In this document: positions 33,187 to 40,831 of the stretch, one piece after another | Layout: each line of letters starts with the position of its first letter | Numbering within the stretch: the stretch's first letter is position 1 | Assembly (NCBI GenBank): GCA_965659685.1 | Contig: CBFHXB010000011.1 | Location: 1 to 64,000 of the forward strand | Reading direction: 5' to 3' | DNA from: MGIIa-L3 sp11892u | GTDB taxonomy: Archaea; Thermoplasmatota; Poseidoniia; Poseidoniales; Poseidoniaceae | DNA length: 64,000 nucleotides | The notes under the pieces: generated by a model | What the model was told of the DNA's origin: nothing | The model's input: only the letters and a program-made list of their open reading frames with translations | Database searches by the model: none | Position numbers and translations under genes: made by a program

Positions 33187-35706
33187 ATGGTTGAATCGAG
33201 GTCAACTGCTGGCGGGCATGACCGTCGCAGCCTCTCTGCCTTGCGCGGACAATTCACCCGAGCCCACAGCACCAGCGCGGAGCAAGAGGGTCACGTCAGT
33301 GCCCGCTACCGCGAGGAGGAGCGGCTTCGGGGCGAAGTGCGGCGTGACCGGCGGATCCGTCATCAGGAACTTCGCGAGCGCATCCTTGCCCAACAAGGCA
33401 ACTTGGCCATGCGGTACGAACTCGAACGCGAGCGCACGCTGCAGCAGGTCGAGCGTGAGATGCGTGAGGCGATGGAGACTGAGCTGGCCGAAGAAGGCCG
33501 GGAAGCCATCGCCCGCGAGGAAAGCCGCCTTCGAGACGAGCATTTGATGCGGCTCGAGCGTGAAATGGCGGTGCTGCGGCAACGCTACGAGGTCGAGACC
33601 GACCGCCGCATGGAAGAGGAAAAGGCGCGCATTGAGCACGACCTTCGCCAACAACTCGAGCAAGACCACGAGCATCGCTTGGACGTCGCCAGGCAACGCC
33701 TCCAACTCGAGCAAAATCAACGCCTTCACCGTCGCATTCGTGTGCTTGAGGAAGAGATCGCCCAAGAGATGGAATCCCGCTATCAAGCGCTGGAATCCTT
33801 GGAAATCGACCGTCTCAAGGACGAGCAGGATGCAGCCCTTGCCGAGCGAGAGGACCAACTGCGTCATGGCATCCGCACCCGCCTCGAGCAGCAGGTACGT
33901 CAGCGCCTTCACCACCGGGAGGCTGCGCTACGGGCTGAATACGCGCGCCGAAGTCAACGCTTGGAAGCCGACCTTGGCGCAGAGATCCAACAGGAACTCG
34001 AGGTCCGTCTCCGACAAGACACGGAAGACCTTGAGCAGCGCATGCGCGAGGACGTGGAGTTGGCCATCGCCCGTCGTCGTGACGAACTGAGGCAAGAAGT
34101 CGAACAGCAACTTGAACAACGCTTTGCCGAGCGTCTTTCCGACCGAAAGGCCAGGCTACGGGAGCGCTTCGACCTCAGTTATGGCAAGGCCATCGACGAG
34201 GTTGAGCACGCCCTCCAAGCCCAGATCGAGGAGGAACTCGAAGCCAGCACGACCGAGGACTTCGAACGCTACAGAGAGGCGCGTGAATCCGAGATTCAGA
34301 ACCGCCTTGCCCGCTTCCGGTACGAGCGCGAGGCCCAACTCCGAGAGGAGTTGGAAGCCAAGCACGCAACGAAGCGTGAGGAATGGACGGAGCGGCTTGA
34401 ACTTGAATTCCAAAGCCGTGAGGCGGCTGCCCGCAAGGCCATCATGTCCGAGGTTGACGCGAGCCTCCGCAACGAGCGATTGGCTTGGGACACCGACCTT
34501 GACCTGTTGAAGGAAGAGACCGTCCTCGAACTTGAGCTGGACATGGAAGAGCGTCTCAACGTCTTCCGCGAGCGCAAGTTGGACGAAGTCGCCACCCAAC
34601 TGGAGCGTCAACTCGACAAGCGTGAGGAAATCATGCGGAACAAGGCCCTCATCGACGTGCGCAGGAAGGAAGCACGCATTCGCGCCGAAATCGAGGCACA
34701 GCTTGGTTTGAAGCGGGCGGAAATCCGCGATCGCATCTCTGGTCTGTCAAAGAAGATGGACGAATTCAAGACCATGGCCGAGGAACGAATGCGCGAGAGC
34801 ATCACCTCGCAAATCGAGGGTGAAATCGCCACCGACGAGGCCACCCTCGCCGAACGTGAGGCCGAGATGCGTCGGCTTGAGAGCACCGATCAACGCCTCG
34901 ACAAGCGGCAACAGTGGCTCGCTTCGATCTCCGGACAAGGAGGGCTAGGTCCATCGGCCCCGGCCGATGCAGCTTCCTTGGGTGCTCGCCCAGATTCGTT
35001 GGGCGCAGCTGCAGGGCGCTCCCTCCGTGGGCCGATGGCGCAAGCGGCTCAGGCTCAACAACCGCGCATGGGCCTCTCTGGCATGCGTGCTCCAACGTCC
35101 TCAGCCCGTTCCTTGGCGCCTTCAGCCCCCACACCCGTGGTCAAGGCCGTCAAGCAGGTCAAGACGCCTGTGGTGGCCCCAGCGGCTCCGATTCAGTCGC
35201 CTGTGACCTCTTTGGAACCTGAAGCCGGGTTGACGTCCACGGTGGTCCCGGTTGAACCCGCCATGGAGGTGGCAGAGCCCGCCACCGACGAGGCCCCCGT
35301 CGGCATCGAATCCACCGTCAGCGTGGAGGACAACGCGCTCCCCACCACGGTTGAGGCTCCAGAACCGACGATCGATTCCGTCCTTGAGGAAGCCCACGAC
35401 GACGTGGCAGAAGCCGAGATGGGAGCCATGCTCGAAGACGAGGGAGCGGTGGCCACCGAGGCCCCAATGCCCACTCCCGTTGCGGCCCCGGTGAAGGCCG
35501 GTGGAGACGTGTTTGGCGATCGCCCCATCCTCCAACCGGTTCGCACCCTGCATGCCTTGGGTGCTCCAAGGGCCACGGCCCAACTCAAGCCGGCCATGCC
35601 GGTCTTGTCCCCTGCGGGCGACACCCCCGTGCTCCAGCCGGTTACCACGATGACACCGCGTCAAATCGCCCCTGTTGAGCGACTCGAACCGTTCGATGAG
35701 GATTGA
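33187..35706 (+). CDS. Very long coiled-coil protein
   Basis: An 839-residue protein. After a basic N-terminus (about 35 residues), residues about 40-575 are almost continuous heptad-rich Glu, Arg, Leu and Gln sequence (for example EEERLRGEVRRDRRIRHQEL), a parallel coiled coil potentially about 80 nm long if unbroken. Residues about 576-800 are Pro/Ala/Val-rich and unstructured. The C-terminus has two related strands (ILQPVRTL and VLQPVTTM) and ends FDED. No Walker or SMC head motifs are present, so it is not an SMC. There is no signal peptide, so it should be cytoplasmic. It may serve as a structural or scaffold protein. The thrombospondin-3 surface gene follows after 44 bases. Confidence 0.85.
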   Translation: MVESRSTAGGHDRRSLSALRGQFTRAHSTSAEQEGHVSARYREEERLRGEVRRDRRIRHQELRERILAQQGNLAMRYELERERTLQQVEREMREAMETELAEEGREAIAREESRLRDEHLMRLEREMAVLRQRYEVETDRRMEEEKARIEHDLRQQLEQDHEHRLDVARQRLQLEQNQRLHRRIRVLEEEIAQEMESRYQALESLEIDRLKDEQDAALAEREDQLRHGIRTRLEQQVRQRLHHREAALRAEYARRSQRLEADLGAEIQQELEVRLRQDTEDLEQRMREDVELAIARRRDELRQEVEQQLEQRFAERLSDRKARLRERFDLSYGKAIDEVEHALQAQIEEELEASTTEDFERYREARESEIQNRLARFRYEREAQLREELEAKHATKREEWTERLELEFQSREAAARKAIMSEVDASLRNERLAWDTDLDLLKEETVLELELDMEERLNVFRERKLDEVATQLERQLDKREEIMRNKALIDVRRKEARIRAEIEAQLGLKRAEIRDRISGLSKKMDEFKTMAEERMRESITSQIEGEIATDEATLAEREAEMRRLESTDQRLDKRQQWLASISGQGGLGPSAPADAASLGARPDSLGAAAGRSLRGPMAQAAQAQQPRMGLSGMRAPTSSARSLAPSAPTPVVKAVKQVKTPVVAPAAPIQSPVTSLEPEAGLTSTVVPVEPAMEVAEPATDEAPVGIESTVSVEDNALPTTVEAPEPTIDSVLEEAHDDVAEAEMGAMLEDEGAVATEAPMPTPVAAPVKAGGDVFGDRPILQPVRTLHALGAPRATAQLKPAMPVLSPAGDTPVLQPVTTMTPRQIAPVERLEPFDED

Positions 35707-35750
35707 GCGAAGGAACGAGCCATTCAAGGCCAAGAGGTCCATGTGGCGTC

Positions 35751-38153
35751 ATGCGAGCACTGCGCGCAGCCCTGCTCTCCGTCCTGTTCGTCCTCGGGAC
35801 TTTTGCTGCTTCAGGCTCAGCATCGCTCATTGATGGGGGCGAAATCCATCAAAGCCCAGAGCCCGTGGTGATGTGGTATTCCTCAGGTGGCGACGAGGTG
35901 TTGACCCTCGACGGCGAGGGTGTGTTCATGGCCCTCCGATGGAACGGAGGCGCCTACCAAGTCACCCGTGCGGTCGACCTGAACGTGACGGTCAACGCCG
36001 CACGCCTGGACGTTGATGCAGGGTTGTTGGCGGTTGGACATTCCAGTGGAGCGCTTATCCTCGACCTTGACACCGATCAAATCACGCAGGACATCAGCCT
36101 ACCAGACCCTGTCGACGACCTGGATTGGGACGACGACGGTGACCTGTGGGTGGTGCACAACGGCGGGTTGCGGCAAGCCGTCGAGCACGAAACAGGCGGC
36201 CCATCAGGGGTGCGCACCAGCGTGATGAGCGCAGGAATTTGTTCCTTCGTCATCCTTGAGGACGGACGTGTCCTGACCGCGGGCTTCGACAGCCGACTCC
36301 GGGTCCACACCGACGAAGGAATCCAAGATCAAGACCTGACGGGTCTGGGTGGGGCTCCGACACAACTCATCGAAGACGGTGAATTCGTTTGGGCTGGCCT
36401 TTCGAACGGGCGTGTGCTTCGATGGAACTCAAGCACATGGTCGTCCGAAGAAGTCGTCACCGCATCTGCACCGATCACGTCCCTGTCCGTTGATGGCGAC
36501 GGAGGCATGTGGGTGGGGCATCAAAACGGCATCGTCGTTCACCTTGACGCCTCCCTTGTGTCCACCCAAGAGCACCAAGCCACGGGCAAATCCATCTCTG
36601 TGATTCCCAAGAACGACGGCACCGTTCACCTCGTGAGCGTGACGTCGTCAAACACCCGCGTTCGTCTTCTGGACCTTGACGCGGACGGTGACGGTGTGGC
36701 CGATGCCGCCGATGCATTCCCAGACGACGCGGCACAAACGGAGGACCGTGACGGGGACGGATACGGCGACAACACGGCCCTCGCGGGAGGCGATCAGTTC
36801 CCTGACGACCCGACCCAGTGGGCCGACCGTGACGGGGACGGTTACGGTGACGAGGCCGAAGGCACCGATGGCGACATGTTCCCTGACGACCCCAACCAAT
36901 GGGAAGATGCCGACGGTGACGGCGTTGGCGACAACCAAGCCGATCCTAACGGTGACGTGTTCCCTGAAGATCCAACCCAGTGGGCCGACCGTGACCGGGA
37001 CGGCTTCGGTGATGCACCAAACGGTGTGCGCCCGGACGAGTGTCCGGACGCCAACGGGTTCTCGTCGAACGACCGTCGCGGTTGCCCCGACAAAGACCTC
37101 GATGGGTGGTCGGACCCCGATGCAAATTGGTTGGTCGCCCAAGGTGCGGACGCCTTCCCGAACGACAAGACGCAGTGGGCGGATTTCGACGGCGACGGAT
37201 ACGGTGACCATCCCGACGGCACCACACCGGACGCCTGCATCACGTCTGGAGGAACTTCCGTTCGAGCCTTGGTCCCTGAACTGGGGGCCACCACCCGATA
37301 CATCAGCGAGGCGCATTACGGCTGCCCGGACCTCGACGGCGATGGATGGGCCGATGCCTCCGAGGTCGGTGAGGGTATGGCCGAGAACCCCACCGAGCAC
37401 ATGGACCTCGACGGTGATGGCGTGGGCGCCAACACCGACTACAACGATACCAACGCCTTGGTGATCGACATCGAGGACCACTGCTTGCTCAGTTTCGACG
37501 ACCTGAGGGAGGTTTGCCTGGGATGGAGGAGCACCGAGTACCAAGATTACCTGGCCACCCTGAACGAGAGCGAGCGCAATCGAATGTCCTACAATTACTG
37601 GAACCAGAGCCTTGCCGGCTCCTCGTCCAGTGGCGGCCTTGACATGGCCTTGGTGGCCGAGGTCGGCTTGGTTGCCGGGGGCATCTTTGTGGTCTGTTCC
37701 GTGGTGATTTTGCTCCTTGGTGCCATGACCAAACGGGTCAAGCGACCGTCCGAGGAGAAGCAATTCGACTCCTTTGGTTTCGATGAATCGGCCAACGAGG
37801 AAGCCTTGAGTGGACAAGCCGGCCTCTCTGCCACCGGTGGTTTGGTCGACGACCTGTGGGACGACGAAGACGCGCCGGAACCCATGGGCGCTGAGGAGGC
37901 ACTCGACGACGCCGAAGAAGCGCCGATAATCACCTCAATGGTGGAAGACGTCGTCCTCCAATCCTCAACACCGGCGGAGCCGTCCAGCGAGCCTGAAGCA
38001 CCCGCCGCGATGGAATCCGTGGAGGAGGCAGCGGGCGATGAGCCGGAGCGTGAAGCGCCCCCTGTGCCCGAAGAAGGCTTGCCGAACGGCTGGACGATGG
38101 ATCAATGGAAATGGTACGGGCATCAATGGCTCGAACAGAACAAAGGGTCCTGA
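35751..38153 (+). CDS. Surface protein: beta-propeller, thrombospondin type 3 repeats, TM anchor
   Basis: An 800-residue protein from the ATG at 35751. The signal peptide is ALLSVLFVLGTFAASGSA. Residues about 30-300 contain repeated WD/SMP30-like blades (WVVHNGG, WVGHQNG). Residues about 308-570 carry at least seven Asp-rich calcium-binding repeats (DGDGYGD, DRDGDGYGD, with FPDDPTQW spacers) of the thrombospondin type 3 class. A membrane helix follows at about 635-657 (VGLVAGGIFVVCSVVILLLG), then an acidic cytoplasmic region ending GWTMDQWKWYGHQWLEQN, a motif I associate with marine Group II membrane proteins. Likely cell-surface, calcium-stabilised. Ligand unknown. The upstream frame from 35703 would overlap the coiled-coil gene. 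Confidence 0.87.
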   Translation: MRALRAALLSVLFVLGTFAASGSASLIDGGEIHQSPEPVVMWYSSGGDEVLTLDGEGVFMALRWNGGAYQVTRAVDLNVTVNAARLDVDAGLLAVGHSSGALILDLDTDQITQDISLPDPVDDLDWDDDGDLWVVHNGGLRQAVEHETGGPSGVRTSVMSAGICSFVILEDGRVLTAGFDSRLRVHTDEGIQDQDLTGLGGAPTQLIEDGEFVWAGLSNGRVLRWNSSTWSSEEVVTASAPITSLSVDGDGGMWVGHQNGIVVHLDASLVSTQEHQATGKSISVIPKNDGTVHLVSVTSSNTRVRLLDLDADGDGVADAADAFPDDAAQTEDRDGDGYGDNTALAGGDQFPDDPTQWADRDGDGYGDEAEGTDGDMFPDDPNQWEDADGDGVGDNQADPNGDVFPEDPTQWADRDRDGFGDAPNGVRPDECPDANGFSSNDRRGCPDKDLDGWSDPDANWLVAQGADAFPNDKTQWADFDGDGYGDHPDGTTPDACITSGGTSVRALVPELGATTRYISEAHYGCPDLDGDGWADASEVGEGMAENPTEHMDLDGDGVGANTDYNDTNALVIDIEDHCLLSFDDLREVCLGWRSTEYQDYLATLNESERNRMSYNYWNQSLAGSSSSGGLDMALVAEVGLVAGGIFVVCSVVILLLGAMTKRVKRPSEEKQFDSFGFDESANEEALSGQAGLSATGGLVDDLWDDEDAPEPMGAEEALDDAEEAPIITSMVEDVVLQSSTPAEPSSEPEAPAAMESVEEAAGDEPEREAPPVPEEGLPNGWTMDQWKWYGHQWLEQNKGS

Positions 38154-38417
38154 TCACGACCAGCGCACGGGAAGGTCTGCGCGAAGTTTGGCCAGTTCCT
38201 CTCCAGAATAGAGCGGTCGACCTCCTTCTTTTACCGTGCTCTGAATGAGCCACAGCACGCCGTTCCAGGCGCTCCGTGTCGCGGTGATTTCGACGTCTCC
38301 CCGGGCGGCAACGCCCATGAGTTCTGCTTCAACGGTGGTGGGGTCGAAGAGGGCTTTCACAAGGTGGCGGGTCTCAAAGGCCACCTGAGGTGGCTTCCAA
38401 CTCATCATGGCGATCAC
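38154..38417 (-). CDS. Small protein downstream of RHH regulator
   Basis: An 87-residue product. Its ATG overlaps the stop of the ribbon-helix-helix gene by four bases (ATGA), so the two are translationally coupled. It has a mixed alpha/beta look with two Trp in the middle (RSAWNGVLWLIQS) and an acidic-to-basic C-terminus. No toxin, PIN or nuclease motif is visible, and no family is recognised. It could be the toxin half of a toxin-antitoxin pair or an accessory factor of the ParA-RHH module; the sequence does not decide. Confidence 0.65.
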   Translation of the reverse strand: MIAMMSWKPPQVAFETRHLVKALFDPTTVEAELMGVAARGDVEITATRSAWNGVLWLIQSTVKEGGRPLYSGEELAKLRADLPVRWS

Positions 38418-38656
38418 ACCCTGAATGGAGCGAGGTTCAACCGCTCGACGAGGTGGTCCACGTCGACGTCCGCCGTTGCCTTCGCACGCTCGCGAAGCAA
38501 CTCAAGGCTGCCGTCCATGCGCGCCATGCGTTGGTGGCGAATGAGGTCAAGCAGGACCTCATTCACGCTCTTGTATCCGCCAAGCGAGCGCAACGTGTTC
38601 AATTGTCTTCGTACTTCGTAGCTCACGCTTACCGAGGTCATTCCCTTCGCTGTCAT
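38414..38656 (-). CDS. Ribbon-helix-helix DNA-binding protein next to parA
   Basis: An 80-residue protein. Residues about 5-45 (TSVSVSYEVRRQLNTLRSLG, then YKSVNEVLLDLI) fit a ribbon-helix-helix domain, the fold of CopG, ParG, SegB and VapB antitoxins. The C-terminal part is helical. It lies 90 bases downstream of a ParA gene on the same strand, as in parAG and archaeal segAB systems, where the RHH protein binds the centromere and represses its own promoter. It could alternatively be an antitoxin for the overlapping downstream gene. A TATA-like element sits about 33-44 bases upstream and a CCCTTGAGGG repeat just beyond it. Confidence 0.78.
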   Translation of the reverse strand: MTAKGMTSVSVSYEVRRQLNTLRSLGGYKSVNEVLLDLIRHQRMARMDGSLELLRERAKATADVDVDHLVERLNLAPFRV

Positions 38657-38688
38657 CGTGCATCCCGTTGGTTGGTGCCCTCTATGCG

Positions 38689-38700
38689 CTACTTAAGGCG
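38689..38700 (-). promoter_or_regulatory. TATA-like box of the RHH gene
   Basis: On the minus strand CGCCTTAAGTAG lies about 33-44 bases before the RHH ATG at 38656. Its position suggests that the RHH gene can be transcribed separately from parA. Confidence 0.4.
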
Positions 38701-38715
38701 CGCGAGGCGGAATGC

Positions 38716-38785
38716 CCCTTGAGGGCGATTTCAGGACCCCTTGCGCTCAGCGGCGACCCTGCGCCTCAAGGGAGACCCTTGAGGG
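38716..38785. repeat. CCCTTGAGGG repeats at the parA-RHH junction
   Basis: CCCTTGAGGG occurs at 38716-38725 and 38776-38785, and the reverse complement with one mismatch (GCCTCAAGGG) at 38763-38772. The first copy lies between the genes and the other two lie in the last codons of parA. Each copy is itself nearly palindromic. Their clustering beside an RHH gene suggests an operator or a centromere-like site; this is inference. Confidence 0.45.
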
Positions 38786-39709
38786 CTCACGGACCCCGAA
38801 TTCTCGACGCATGTCCTGCACGCGGCGGTGGAATTCGCGTGCCAAGGTCCAGTATTCCAGGGAGCCTGCTCCGGCTCCGGAGGACGTGGGTTTGTTGAGC
38901 AAGACGGTCGGTGCTCCGGACCACGGTGCCTCAGCCACGTTCACCAGACGTCGAATCGACGTGCTGAACAATTTGTTCGGGATGCTGAGGGCGACTTGGT
39001 CGCACACGTGACGCGACAGTTTGGAGCGGGCGTCGACCATGGTCATCACGACGCCGAAAATCTTCAGGTTCCGGTTGATCCTTCGCTGGATCATCTTGAC
39101 CGAGTTCATCAGCATGCTGAATCCTTCCAAGGAGTAGTATTCCGCCTGAACGGGGACCATCACCCAATTTGCTGCGCTCAGGGCGTTGATGGACAACAGT
39201 CCGAGGGAGGGGGGTGTGTCGATGACGATGTAGTCGAAGTGGTCGATGATGGGCGCCAACGCTTCCTTGAGGCGAGTCTCACGCCCGATCTTGTGGGAGA
39301 GTTCGATCTCCGCTCCGGAGAGGTGGATGTCGCTGGGAAGCAACCAGAGGTTCTCTGTGGTCAGGGTGGCGGGTGGACGGCCCTTCTCGTTGCGCAGCAT
39401 CCATGCGTTCCGCATGGAGGCCGTCAGGTCCTCAGGACCGATCAGGTACTCGTCCATCAAGGGCAATTCCTCGCCGAGATCGTTGGTCAAGAGGTCGTAC
39501 GCCGTCTTTTTGACGCGCTTCTTCTCGATGCCAAAGGACGTCGCGCAGTTCCCTTGCGGATCCAAATCGATGAGCAACACCTTCGCAGGAGGTAGCCCCA
39601 TCTTCTGGTGACCGCGGGCCAGCGCCGCTGCAAGGTTGACCGCCGTGGTGGTCTTCGCGCAACCGCCCTTTTGGTTGGCGACCGCGATGACCATCTTGTA
39701 CGGGTCCAT
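38747..39709 (-). CDS. parA: Second ParA/Soj-family ATPase
   Basis: A 320-residue protein with deviant Walker A KGGCAKTTT (about residues 14-22), Walker A' LLIDLDPQGN and Walker B IVIDTPPSLG, then VPVQAEYYSLEG. It is a closer match to standard Soj than the ParA at 9.3 kb, because the P-loop is at the very N-terminus. It should act with a DNA-binding partner in segregating DNA or positioning a complex; the RHH gene 90 bases downstream is the best candidate. The C-terminus is a basic tail. MoxR precedes it by 61 bases on the same strand. The only other ParA here is very different in its N-terminus and partner. Confidence 0.92.
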   Translation of the reverse strand: MDPYKMVIAVANQKGGCAKTTTAVNLAAALARGHQKMGLPPAKVLLIDLDPQGNCATSFGIEKKRVKKTAYDLLTNDLGEELPLMDEYLIGPEDLTASMRNAWMLRNEKGRPPATLTTENLWLLPSDIHLSGAEIELSHKIGRETRLKEALAPIIDHFDYIVIDTPPSLGLLSINALSAANWVMVPVQAEYYSLEGFSMLMNSVKMIQRRINRNLKIFGVVMTMVDARSKLSRHVCDQVALSIPNKLFSTSIRRLVNVAEAPWSGAPTVLLNKPTSSGAGAGSLEYWTLAREFHRRVQDMRREFGVREPSRVSLEAQGRR

Positions 39710-39770
39710 GCCTTCACTCCCGAGACGTTGAACCTCGGCTCTCCCCTATCAACCCCGGCCTCAATCCGCA

Positions 39771-40754
39771 TCAAACGGGCTGAACCACGGGCACAGGAAC
39801 TTCGGACAGGATCTTGCGAACGATGTGCCCGCCGGTGATGCCTCGAATCTTGGCTTCGGGCTTCATCACGATCCTGTGGCTGATGACCTGCATGGCGACG
39901 CTCTTGATGTCGTCAGGCACCACGTAGGTGCGACCGGCGATGGCCGCTGAGGCACGGCCGGTCTTGAACAGGGCCTGAGAGGCACGGGGCGATGCGCCGT
40001 TGACCACGCGGTGGTCTTCACGGGTGCGCTGAACGATTTCAACGATGTACGCAAGGATGGAGGGGTCCACGTGAACGCCTTCCAGGGCACGTTGCATGGC
40101 GACGACCTTCTTGGGTTCAGTCACCTGATCGACTTCGTGTTCGTCCTTCCCTCGCATCTTTCGACGAGCCAAAATGGCCTTCTCTTCTGCACGGTCGGGG
40201 TATCCCATGCTCATTTTCATCAGGAAACGGTCCATCTGTGCCTCAGGGAGCGGGTAGGTTCCCTCTTGTTCGATGGGGTTCTGGGTGGCCAACACGACGA
40301 AGGGGGCAGGAAGCTTGTGGGTGATGCCCTCAATGGTCACTTGCTTCTCTTCCATCGCCTCAAGCAGGGCCGCCTGGGTCTTGGGCGGAGCACGGTTGAT
40401 CTCATCAGCGAGGAGGATGTTGGAAAACAAGGGGCCAGCGCGGAGCTTGAAGTCACCCGACTTTTGGTCGTACATGTAGGTTCCCATGATGTCGGAGGGA
40501 AGCAGGTCAGGGGTGAACTGAACACGCTTGAACTTGCAGCCAAGGGCACGTGCGAAGGTGTTCGCGAGCAGGGTCTTGGCCAACCCGGGGAAGTCCTCAA
40601 GAAGCATGTTGCCGTTTGAGAGGATTCCAACGGTGACACGACGGAGGTTCTCCTCTTTTCCGATGATGACCTTTCCAACCTCGCTCATGAGGTCGTTTGC
40701 AATCTGGGACACGGTGCTGATGATTTTCGCGGTGTTCGCGTCTGCTGCTTGCAT
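39771..40754 (-). CDS. MoxR-family AAA+ ATPase
   Basis: A 327-residue AAA+ ATPase. The Walker A region is degenerate (LLEDFPGLAKTLLA), Walker B is ILLADEINRAPPKTQ, sensor 1 is ATQNPIEQEGTYPLPEAQ, and RFLMKMSMGYP with the lid domain follows. Such MoxR enzymes act as chaperones that insert cofactors or metals or assemble complexes, usually with DUF58 and von Willebrand-A proteins encoded alongside. No such partners are adjacent here; the neighbours are IF-2 and a ParA. It begins 77 bases after the IF-2 stop on the same strand. Target unknown. Confidence 0.9.
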   Translation of the reverse strand: MQAADANTAKIISTVSQIANDLMSEVGKVIIGKEENLRRVTVGILSNGNMLLEDFPGLAKTLLANTFARALGCKFKRVQFTPDLLPSDIMGTYMYDQKSGDFKLRAGPLFSNILLADEINRAPPKTQAALLEAMEEKQVTIEGITHKLPAPFVVLATQNPIEQEGTYPLPEAQMDRFLMKMSMGYPDRAEEKAILARRKMRGKDEHEVDQVTEPKKVVAMQRALEGVHVDPSILAYIVEIVQRTREDHRVVNGASPRASQALFKTGRASAAIAGRTYVVPDDIKSVAMQVISHRIVMKPEAKIRGITGGHIVRKILSEVPVPVVQPV

Positions 40755-40831
40755 CCTATCACCTATTCAGACCTGTAGGCTTGTCCATCCTGATTTGAAC
40801 GTGCTTGCGGGCGACATCACCCTTGCATCAC

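Noticed and set aside
36676..37464. Tandem DNA repeats or CRISPR-like array in the Asp-rich region
   Set aside because: The repetition is at protein level (calcium-binding repeats) with variable spacers and codons, inside one open gene.
36648..37817. Minus-strand frame opposite the thrombospondin-3 region
   Set aside because: Periodic Val/Gly/Ile output mirrors the Asp-rich repeats on the plus strand, so it is a shadow.
38154..38656. Toxin-antitoxin pair call
   Set aside because: The RHH protein could be an antitoxin, but the downstream protein has no toxin motif and a ParA gene lies directly upstream, so a partition role is at least as likely; kept as an alternative only.
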